A stretch of DNA of 64,000 nt, taken from Siphonodentalium dalli. Taxonomy: Eukaryota > Mollusca > Scaphopoda > Gadilida > Siphonodentaliidae. The notes under the pieces are model-generated. The model ran no database searches, was not told the DNA's origin, and saw only the letters and a program-made list of their open reading frames with translations. The stretch is from positions 60,914,609-60,978,608 of the forward strand of contig CP136066.1 in assembly GCA_032622095.1 (NCBI GenBank), written 5' to 3'. This document shows, piece by piece, positions 11,888 through 24,000 of this stretch (positions within the stretch are counted from its first letter, which is position 1; every line of letters begins with the position of its first letter). The position numbers and the translations under genes were made by a program.

Positions 11888-12064
11888 ATGGCGATTACCT
11901 ATTTCGATTCAATGTCTTCGACGAGCTCTGTTATTATTACAGCGATCATTCTACTCCCACTAACAGCATTAATCCAAGTAGTGGTGTCATGGCTGAAGAA
12001 ATATCGTATAATAAGCCGCATACCCGGACCAAGGGGCAGATGGATAACAGGACACATGCACAAT
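11888..12064 (+). CDS. P450 exon 1: start, membrane anchor, proline hinge
   Basis: Codes for residues 1-59, phase 0 at the 3' end. The ATG has A at -3 and G at +4 and an in-frame TAA just upstream. A hydrophobic helix (about 14-36, [19 protein letters not shown]) is followed by a basic KKYR and the IPGPRG hinge typical of microsomal P450s. The donor is AAT|GTAAGT. Confidence 0.9.
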
Positions 12065-15000
12065 GTAAGTACATCTGAGGCCAATTCAAATAATACCTCC
12101 GTTTCCGGTAACGGAGGGCAAAAACGTTTTTTGTTTTTTTTTAATTCCCATAATGCGCAAGGTAATAACAGCCCTTAATGTATTGTAGATACAGGTATAC
12201 TATGTATATATAGTCTATCTGGATATAATATTTTAATGAACTTGCAAGGCACTTTATTTTGTTAGAACTTTGCCTATGATTTCTGCGATGGACCAAAGTT
12301 CTAGTTGTATTACTTTGGGGTAAACGTACCGAAGTGACAGCGAGGTGTTTAAAATAATGAGATGTTTAATGGTATGAAGATATAGAAGATGGTATAGAAG
12401 ATGGTAACAATATCACCGTCAATGTCTGTGGGTTACACTGGTGTAAATACTATAGGCAGCTCCCCCTGCGGTTGCGGGAGGAGTATAGAGTTTCACAGTT
12501 AAAACACTCTGGGCTGTGATTGGTTGCATGAATTAAATGTAAACTGTTGACAAAAATTCAAGGAATCATTCTCCCACAAACTTCATTTGCCAAGAGGCCC
12601 ATTCATTAAAGGTGAAGTCTGTTGTGGCTGTTTAGAAATTTTAAGTGTGATTGAAAAAATGACAATATTTTTTTAGTGCGGAACTGACCCTAGTCATGAA
12701 AAAACGAAAATTTGAAGTGGATTCCCTGCTAGACGGTGTTGATTTTTTTATTGGGAAAGTTTCCACAGATGTCAAGCTCACATAATCCGAAGGCAGTTTG
12801 AACAGTTTCCATTTGACCTCTGATGCAGATCAACAAACGTTAACATTGAAGCCTATGGGAAATATTTACACCAGTGTAACCTAAAGGGAAAAAATAGCTT
12901 TTTATCATTTTTGATTCCTGGGAGTCACTTTAAAGCATTTTAATGCATTTTACAGAGCCTGGTCTTTCAGTCCAATGAATATCTCATGCTTGGTGTGGCT
13001 ATTCTTGCTGCTGATGTCTTCTTTCACTTACATCAGCCAAAAAAATAGTAAGATTTTTCATAAAAAATGACAATTTTTCAAGGTATTTTCAAAAAAATTC
13101 AAGGTGGTAATAGTCACATGATAATGCAAATGACCCATAACATGAGCATGTCAACGACACATATATCAATTGTTATAAGAACCTAATCTAACAAGTATTT
13201 TGGATTTTATAGCCAGTGATATACAGATATATATCATAAAAGTGTGTCATTTCCACTGGTGGGTATGGTCATTTGAAGGTTAATAGCACTAAAACTTGGA
13301 CACATTTAAGAAAATGCTTCAGCAATTCAAAGAGAGCATATCTTTATTCAACTAATTCAATATACACCCACATCCAGTTATCTTGGATCACCCTTGCAGA
13401 CCTGAAAATGTCATATTTTATTCTTCAATGTGCTGATAAAGTCATGCGCTTGATGCTCAGCTGATCAGATCTGGACTCAATGACCTCACATCACCAGAAG
13501 TTCTCTCATGGAAAGAATATTGTACAGTCTTCCATAGCTGATCCAAGTTTGCAACACCAGACCCCTAAAACTGAGTGAAAATGGGGCCTGAACATGACTG
13601 GTGGTGGAAAATTGTGCCTTTTTGATGAATAATTTGTTAAAGGGGGTGGGGTTAAATTGTGTGTGATAAATAAAGAACCATAGGGGTGATATTGTTTTTG
13701 AACACATTTTTTCCATTGATGGGCAATTCTGAAGAAATGTAGGGAGTTACAATTATTCCGCGAAAAAGCGGGCTATCGCTTTAGGTTACACTGGTGTAAA
13801 TACTATAGGCAGCTCCCCCTGCGGTTGCGGGAGGAGTATAGAGTTTCACAGTTAAAACACTCTGGGCTGTGATTGGTTGCATGAATTAAATGTAAACTGT
13901 TGACAAAAATTCAAGGAATCATTCTCCCACAAACTTCATTTGCCAAGAGGCCCATTCATTAAAGGTGAAGTCTGTTGTGGCTGTTTAGAAATTTTAAGTG
14001 TGATTGAAAAAATGACAATATTTTTTTAGTGCGGAACTGACCCTAGTCATGAAAAAACGAAAATTTGAAGTGGATTCCCTGCTAGACGGTGTTGATTTTT
14101 TTATTGGGAAAGTTTCCACAGATGTCAAGCTCACATAATCCGAAGGCAGTTTGAACAGTTTCCATTTGACCTCTGATGCAGATCAACAAACGTTAACATT
14201 GAAGCCTATGGGAAATATTTACACCAGTGTAACCTAAAGGGAAAAAATAGCTTTTTATCATTTTTGATTCCTGGGAGTCACTTTAAAGCATTTTAATGCA
14301 TTTTACAGAGCCTGGTCTTTCAGTCCAATGAATATCTCATGCTTGGTGTGGCTATTCTTGCTGCTGATGTCTTCTTTCACTTACATCAGCCAAAAAAATA
14401 GTAAGATTTTTCATAAAAAATGACAATTTTTCAAGGTATTTTCAAAAAAATTCAAGGTGGTAATAGTCACATGATAATGCAAATGACCCATAACATGAGC
14501 ATGTCAACGACACATATATCAATTGTTATAAGAACCTAATCTAACAAGTATTTTGGATTTTATAGCCAGTGATATACAGATATATATCATAAAAGTGTGT
14601 CATTTCCACTGGTGGGTATGGTCATTTGAAGGTTAATAGCACTAAAACTTGGACACATTTAAGAAAATGCTTCAGCAATTCAAAGAGAGCATATCTTTAT
14701 TCAACTAATTCAATATACACCCACATCCAGTTATCTTGGATCACCCTTGCAGACCTGAAAATGTCATATTTTATTCTTCAATGTGCTGATAAAGTCATGC
14801 GCTTGATGCTCAGCTGATCAGATCTGGACTCAATGACCTCACATCACCAGAAGTTCTCTCATGGAAAGAATATTGTACAGTCTTCCATAACTGATCCAAG
14901 TTTGCAACACCAGACCCCTAAAACTGAGTGAAAATGGGGCCTGAACATGACTGGTGGTGGAAAATTGTGCCTTTTTGATGAATAATTTGTTAAAGGGGGT

Positions 15001-18000
15001 GGGGTTAAATTGTGTGTGATAAATAAAGAACCATAGGGGTGATATTGTTTTTGAACACATTTTTTCCATTGATGGGCAATTCTGAAGAAATGTAGGGAGT
15101 TACAATTATTCCGCGAAAAAGCGGGCTATCGCTTTAGGTTACACTGGTGTAAATACTATAGGCAGCTCCCCCTGCGGTTGCGGGAGGAGTATAGAGTTTC
15201 ACAGTTAAAACACTCTGGGCTGTGATTGGTTGCATGAATTAAATGTAAACTGTTGACAAAAATTCAAGGAATCATTCTCCCACAAACTTCATTTGCCAAG
15301 AGGCCCATTCATTAAAGGTGAAGTCTGTTGTGGCTGTTTAGAAATTTTAAGTGTGATTGAAAAAATGACAATATTTTTTTAGTGCGGAACTGACCCTAGT
15401 CATGAAAAAACGAAAATTTGAAGTGGATTCCCTGCTAGACGGTGTTGATTTTTTTATTGGGAAAGTTTCCACAGATGTCAAGCTCACATAATCCGAAGGC
15501 AGTTTGAACAGTTTCCATTTGACCTCTGATGCAGATCAACAAACGTTAACATTGAAGCCTATGGGAAATATTTACACCAGTGTAACCTGTGGGTGTATCC
15601 ATGATGGAACAGCGATGTTAGAAAATGCGTCCACATCTGACGGTGATCGATAGCCGAGAGAGCGAAACTTATTGTTCTCCAGGTCAGCTGACCGCGTCAC
15701 AGTTCATACACATCGCGTGTTGAGTAGAATTAAAACAGGCCACTCGCGTTGTCCACTCTAATCACTGGGTCACTTATTATGGCACACTGACACACTGTAG
15801 CTGTTCACTTTTCACTGACGCAGTTGGTCTCTATAGGCGCAGACACGATAGCTAAGTCCTCCAAAACCGATATTCACCACACTTTTATTATATGTTATTA
15901 ATTGGTTGTTTCCATATTGGCCGAGTTATGAGGCCGATGTCTGTTGTATTGGCCTGAGGCCACAGGCCGAAGGCTAATACGACAGACCGAGGCCTCATAA
16001 CTCGGTCAATGTGGAAACAACCAATTAATAAGTATTTTATTAATTAGCAACAATGTAATAATTGTTTCACAGGATGAATATATTAACATAGATATACCAT
16101 TGTGTGTTTTATTAAATTAACAATTATTCCAGCAATTTTTATTCTTTTGAACTTTGTGAAGAACTTGCAGCGATTTCACAGTACTGTCAGTTTCCACTGG
16201 GAATGATATTGATGCGAATACATGTAGTTCATCCACCTACATGTATAATTACTCACAAAACAGTGACTGTCCGTATATAATTCATCCGAAACTGCAATCT
16301 ATCTTCCGTCGACCCAGTATTCTTAGCCGATCGAGCTAATTACGTATGACGTCATTTACGCCACCTTGACTTATTGGCCCCGTTTTCAACACAATAATAA
16401 TAAAGCAAGAATAAAAATTGCTTGTTAATTTAATAAAACACAATGGTATATCTATGTTAATATATTCATCCTGTGAAACAATTATTACATTGTTGCTAAT
16501 TAATAAAATACTTATTAATTGGTTGTTTGTACATTGACCGAGTTATGAGGCCTCGGTCTCATAACTCGGCCAATATGGAAACAACCAATTAATCTATTAT
16601 ATATTTTGGAAGATCTGTGTGTGTGTGTGTGTCTGTCTGTCTGTTTCCAATGGACTCGAAAACGGCCGAGCCGATTTCGATGAAACTTGCTATGTGGGGG
16701 TATTTTCGGCCGGGGAATGACATAGGCCTTTTAATTTGCCCGTGCGACGTGACCTTGAAATCGGGTCATTTCAAGGTCAAACGCACGAATATCACGGGAT
16801 TTTGATGAAACTTGGTATGTGGGGGTACTTTCGTATGGGAAGTCTCATAAGCCTCTTCATTTGCCCGTGCGACGTGACCTTGAAATCGGGTCAATTCAAG
16901 GTCAAATCGCGAATTTTGATGGGATTTCGACGAAATTTGATACGTAGGGTTACATTTGTCCACTGAGTGTATTGGACGGGTCGAGTCGTGACCCCGACCT
17001 GACCTTGACCTTCAAAATTATCAATTCGAGGTCAAATCTGGTAAAACCGGATGGATTTCGACGGGTACTTTTGTCGGGTAATTTTGTCCGGGCAGTGTTT
17101 TGGACGGGTCAAATCGTTACCCCACCTGACCTTGACCTTCAAAATGGTCAATTCAAGGTCAACGACCTGACCTTGACCTTCAAAATGATCAATTCAAGGT
17201 CAAATCGGGTAAAACCGGATGGATTTCGACGGGTACGTTTGTCGGGTACTTTTGTCCGGGCAGTGTTTTGGACTGGTCAAATCATGACCCCACTAGACCT
17301 TGACCTTCAAAATGGACAATTCAAGGTCAAAGCCCGGACGAAGTCGGGTCACCTTCTAGTAACATATATTATTTAAGTTTTTATGTATCATATGGCCTGG
17401 CAATAACAAATTAAGTAGTTATCATGCAACTTGAATCATGATGCAAATATTCCGAAGCGGTTAGATGCTTAATCGTTTTGTCATTACAATAAACTTATGT
17501 AAGTGTGCAAATGTGGCGATATTTTCATCAAGTGATGGCTCATAAGAACCTTATAAGAATAATTTCTTCGTTTCAAGTTTTCTATTTTAGTTTAAATTAT
17601 TTTAGTATTCATTCCAATTTCAAATTCGTATATTTTTCGGACCTTGTGAGCGAATTTTCCAATATGTCGGAGACCTTGTGCATAATCGCTATTACGATTA
17701 CGGATATGATATATTGTCATTGTAAGGTGGACAGCATCACAACATACATACGATTGCTAATTTGTGAAACGTTATATGCCCCACTACACGCAATTACACA
17801 TATATTTGATGTATAAGTAATGTGTGTCTCTTTCATATCCAATGTTCGTATCCGTGTGTTATACACCACACGGATAATGTTAGAGAATCCCCAAGTAGGA
17901 TCAGTGGCACCTCCTTGACGCATATGCACACAATGAAACTGCTTGGAGGTATATTTTGTCTCACATAAGAACCCCCATGCGTAAAGATCGAAGTTTTGGC

Positions 18001-21000
18001 CATATCCGTATAATCCGTAATCGTAATCACGATTTTGCGAAAGATCTCTATTATTCGAATATTTCTACAGTTTACCGAAAAACTATTTGTTTAGCCCAAA
18101 AGCGGTATGTGGTATTTTGGTGGATCTTCCTGACTCGGCTATATAGTCCAGGCACATTAGACATGAAAGTGGAAAAATAAGGAAATAAATCGGGAAAAGC
18201 TGATTTTTATATATCATTTAGGCCATAACATCGCGGACGCGTCACGAAAAGTACCCTAAAATCCGAGTTGAGCTTTCTGAGTTACATCATTTCTTCCACA
18301 TAATTAAAAAAAAAAAAAAATTCACAATCATGGAAATAATTGGATGCTGTAACAATTTTTCAGCCAAAACATGTACAACGGGCACTCAATATTGTTCGAT
18401 ACATAATTATCGAACCAAAGACACCCAATTGAAAGGGAAACAGAGAATGTATTTCGCAGATACGGATATGAAATAAAACACTGAGCCAAAACAATGACGA
18501 TTTTGAAGGCAAACTCTTGTATTCGATGTCGAATTTCTCGGGCTTCTCAAAACATAGACGCAAGCTATCAATTTTAAAAACTGCACAGACACCACTCCAT
18601 CGCTATAATAGGCAGAATTAGCGAGTACGCATATCATAAATGGTCAAACTTCTACAAACATAAACCTACCCCCATAACATAACGCAGTTATACCAAATAT
18701 GTGAAATGTGGGTACGAGAGCGAATATAGTGACACGATCAGAATAATACAATCGCGGTAATGAAATGGGTGTCAAAATGGCCGCAACCACCAAGCCAAGC
18801 CAAGACGAAAGCAACATATTGGATAACCACATAGTAGGTAAAATACCTATTAGTAATATAAACGTATGTTGTTAAATATCTTTCAAGGTACATTTGTCAT
18901 TAAACAGATCCATCTGGATGATGTAAGTAAAACGAACTGATTTACGTCTTTAAAAGTTCGGGTATAATGGTTCGGGTTTTCTGTTTACAGTCGGGCCCAA
19001 AAATAACAATTTCGGGCATGCAATACAAGAAGTAATGTTTCGCCACACAGTGTATGGTAGTTTCATTCGGCGTGATGATAAATTATTGAATGTAACGCAG
19101 AAACTTAAATGCATATCCTTGTGGTATAAATAGTAGTCATATTTCTGGATTTTTTCAGCACTGTCCGTGATAATAAACCATACGCGAATGTCGCAATGCT
19201 TATTATATTGGAAAGAAACCGCCATCTCTTCAAAAGAGTAGCACTCCATCTCACCAAATCAAATAGACAGTATATCGTACATTTTTTATAAGACTAATTT
19301 TGGTGCTGGTACCAAACCGGTGTCTTAGTAGACAATTTGTTCAAATTAATTCAGTTGTCAACATGCAACTGGAATATGTTATTACGCAATGTACAATATT
19401 AGTTTTCCGTATTTTGTTGTTTGAAAATATCTTACCAAAAACCACCCATGAACTTGTGCAAAATATCAGGTGATCAGCGTTTAAAGCTGTTATTTCAGCG
19501 TTGACCATTGACTCAATGTTGCTATTTATGGTTGTGAATCCAGCAGATATGTGTTACATTGGGGAGAAGGGGTACACACGACAATGCGGTTGCAGAAAAC
19601 ATAGTACCCTTCGCGTATATGTGACCTTGGTGAATATAACCAAATATTATTACCAGGTATAAAGACAGTCTCGGTCACAGAGTATGTAGGCAATTTTGGT
19701 CAAGTCTAGATTTTTTGAAGATAGTATATGATACTCCTTTGTGTTTTGATAAATTGCGTTCATAGTACACCGCCATGCATTCTTGTGATAAAAGCGAAAT
19801 ATTCGTGTTTTAGTACTTGATCTTAGGCAACAATGACAATATTTTAAGACACGGAGAATATAATCTACACATTTCACCCATTACTCTATGGATATCTCTC
19901 ATACTGGTCTATAGCAGTGCATTTTGAAATGTTTGATGGTGTATATATCAAAAGAAACGATGACCGGTCACATTCGTGATACTGCTATATATTTAGGCTT
20001 CTAGGAAAGGTCACAGAATCAATTCGTCGCTATTAAATTTCATTTTATAGTTTAGTGTATACATATATCACACGATTCAAGATAAATAGTGCAGAAATTT
20101 TTTTTACTTATTCTTCCATTTCTTTGCGACCAAAAAGTCCAGATTTGACCATTGTATGAAATCTTGCTTTTCACTATATAACTCGCGAGATATATTAGAG
20201 AGAATTCGTACATTCTCGATAAAATGTTTCTCTTATATTCTGCAATCCTTCTTCCTCGCATATTTCGAGCGTGCATGTTGTCACTCTTATGGGACTAGCT
20301 ATTCGATTTTGCATAACATGTAATTTTCATTCTATTTTGGCCATTTTGGCGGCCATTTTGGGACATACTTTCTACTTATATGGTTCACGACTAAGCATCG
20401 TTTGTATATATCCCAATGTATTATGAATTTGTAATTAATTGATCTACACATGACCCCATCCGGATATTGTCTGATGGAAATGCTTAATAATTTGAACCAC
20501 TCCGAAAAATCAAGATATCTCAAAAAGCTCAACTCGGACTTTTGACATGTTGTTCGTGAACGTGTTCTTATATATTGATCCCTGAACAAAATCAGCTTTC
20601 CCCGATGTTGTCCCTTGTGAAGCCTAATGTGCCTGGACTATATAGCTGTTTGAGGACAAATCAAGGCAATAATAGTTTCAGTCTTGAAATCGATATATAT
20701 AATACTAGCAGGTTAGCCCGCCACTGGCGGCAATCGTCAGAAACATGACAATTTTTTATTTTGTTAATTAATTTTGTTAATTAATTTTGTTAGTTAATTT
20801 GTTAATTTATTTTTTGTTTTTCAATATGTCATTTTCAAGGTCAAGGTCAGGTCGGGGTCACAATTTAACCCGTCCATGACACTTCCCGTAGGTAGCAAGT
20901 TTGAGCTCAATCGGTTCGAGTCTATAAAGGACAAGTACATATATATCATTTGTGTTGCCCGTTTCAAGGTGAAGATCACCTCGGGCGGAAAAACTGACGC

Positions 21001-24000
21001 GATGAAAATCTCCCCCGTTCCTAGGAAGCCCTAAGTACGTAAGAATCACACAACACGCTCATGTCTGGATACAGTCACGCTGGCGTGTGGACCCAGACGT
21101 AAGAATCACATTACACGCATATGCTCTTTATCAACGGCACTGCGGATACGAACGCTCTTTAACTATCAACGCGATTAACCCCACCGTGCCGTTTTTTTGT
21201 GACTTGGAGTGAAGAACGTGTGCCCGGAGCTTCTCCAAAACGCCGCGACGACCATTCCCGTGGTTCTTTACCCTTAGATTGGAAGTGTGGTCTCGATCGG
21301 TGCTGCCGTTTTCGATTCTATAAAGTATAATATAGCCACATAATTACGGAAGTCTCAAAATATGTTATTTTAATTGTGGAGCGGATAAAATATACATGTA
21401 TCTTTAATTTACAGGAGGCACTTCCCGCAGACGAGCGGTTTTCCAAGGCTCTGGAATATGTCAAGGTATATCCGAGGATGATGAAAGTATGGATGTGCGT
21501 CAAACCTATGGTGGTACTAACGCACCCCGAGACAATCAAGGTCTTTTTAAAGAAAGCAGGTAAGTTACCCGATTCTGCTGCTAAGAAAGTCTCACGCCAA
21601 TTCTCCGTCCAATTAATGATATTTACAGCAGAATAAATTTATAAAGACAAATTGTTGTCTTATTTCAATGAATTAAACCAAACAATTAGTATCCAAAAAA
21701 TATCCCCATTGGAGAAAGGCAGATGAATTAAACCAATCAATTAGTATCCAAACAATATCCCCATTGGAGAAAGGCAGAGGAATTAAGTGATGAAAGTTCC
21801 AGCCACATCGACTCTACCATTTCAGAGAACACAACGGTTGAACGATATATACGATGAAAGAAATATATATATTGCTCTCACTTCCAAGAACTGGGACAGA
21901 AATTCTACTATTTTCAATCACTATACAAATACTGATTGAAAACAGGTCTGTTAAACTATATATTTGTTCCACATGACTATATTTTAGGGATTATCTGTCT
22001 TACCCATTTTTCTAAGAAGGGCCTATTAAACCGACTCCGTCGCATCGTATAGGGCGAATACATGGTAATAAATGCCGATGTTAATGGCGAGAATTGGTTG
22101 TGTTTCTTGTATATATGTAATTTGCTTGATGACTTGTAAATATTAATTTCACATGTAAACTTATTCTGATATTTTATCTCAAATAATGTATGCATATGTA
22201 CGGTTTTTATTGAGATTAAACAAATTCAAATTAAAAAAACAACAACGTACAAATGTAGATATTTACTACTTTATTCGGGACGCATTATTTGGCATAGACA
22301 TTACATTGCACCAATAATAGTCAATGTGTGAAATTCGTTTATAACATTGACGCCGATTATATGGAATCAAATTTATGAAAATTACTTATTTTGGCAAGCT
22401 TATTTGTTATTCCGTTAACGATGGCCTATCTCTTTTAAAGCGTGTGTTATATAGTTACCGGGGTCAAGATATTATATATGAACCGGACCCCTGTCCGGAA
22501 ATGGTTCTATCGATCAATATTGATTATATTTCGTATATTTTCTGACATAAACGCGTGTGGTTGTTTAGCTAACGAACAATATTGGTTTCTGTTATTAGAG
22601 ACCAGAAATTTGATTGTGTAATTTTGCCACAAATAAACGAAAATTAGACTCATTAGCACTCATAACTATGCAATAAAGCAACACAAACAACCAATCTGGG
22701 ACATCTGACGTTCGGAGCATAGCTATGGGAACACCTTAATTATCTCTATCGCTATATGGTATCGCGTGAGTTGTCTGTTCTAAAAATAGAACAATAAAGT
22801 TTCCCACTTCATCTCATTTTATAAAAAAAATATTCGAAATAAAAGCAATATTAAATGATAGAAGCGTTTCCTGACATGGGTCTTCAATTCATATTCATTA
22901 TTTTATACCAACGAAACGATTTCAAAATTGTTATATAAAGAGATAATCCACCTTTAAACACCCCGGCGGGATGATTCACATCACTTTTAGTGAATAATAA
23001 TCTTCGGCGCTCAGGTCAAGCTGAAAGGTACTCAATCCGATTAAGCACCCCTAAATTACTATTTCTCTGGCTTCAGGGGTAGATGGTTGATGGGTAGGTT
23101 CTTCGACTCGAATCAATTATTTGTTACCCCCGAAGCCAAAGAAATATTAATTTATGAGGGTCTGATCGGATTGAGTACCTTTAATAATTTACCGGTTTCG
23201 TCACGTCCCAGTGACCAAAAATAGCTCGATTAATATATGAAGTACTAATATATATAGGCACTCTATATAGTGTCGGGAAAATATCAACGACATTCAGGGC
23301 CTCAAGCGCCACGTAGAGTTCAGTCCCCAGCTAGGCAGGACTTACCGCTGCCGGCACCTATACATAATGTGTAGTAATCACTCATTTATTTATTTGAGAC
23401 ATCTGTAGGTTACAATTCATTCTGCATTATTCTGAGAAACTGAACTGTCCATATTCATTTGAAAATTGTTTAGATCAAGCCAGAATGAATTTTAACTGAC
23501 AAAACATTTCAAATAAATAATGTTATATATTTAATTAAGAAAATACATATGCTGGCAGCGGTAAGATATAGCGTAGCCAGGGGACTGAACTATGTTTTGC
23601 AGCTTGTTCAGGGCCATGAATATATATGCATGAACCTTTACGTCACTAGTGTAATCTCTAAACCATCGCTTCAAACGTTTCGGGAGCTGCTGTCTAAAAA
23701 CTCATGCAGAGGTGGAGCTGGGTATCTCTTGTGTGCAGGGACGTGACTAGAGGGTTTTCGTTGGGGGGGGGGGGGGGGGTGTCCACCTGGGGAAATTCCA
23801 ACTGCACCGCCCCCTTGAATCAAAATCAGACCGAACACAAGTTTTGCATAATTCCATTTGCAACCCCCCTTGCACCTCAGTACTTAGGCCTAATATCCTA
23901 TATCTTCATAAACCATGGTTCTATATTCCCGGTACAAGAACATTCAGATATTTTAACCTGAAACACTGCATAAATCCTAACACCTAGTGGTCTAACTCCA

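Noticed and set aside
13273-15069. Two identical pairs of short frames (63 and 76 codons)
   Set aside because: They are identical only because the 1353-bp DNA unit is duplicated. There is no domain and no independent conservation.
16617-17376. Frames of 60-134 codons on both strands
   Set aside because: They are repeat translations. The repeated DFKINSRSN-like peptide follows the tandem unit.
21376-21414. ATG at 21376 as an alternative P450 start
   Set aside because: It lies in intron 1, upstream of a clear TTTACAG acceptor. Exon 1 supplies the membrane anchor and start.
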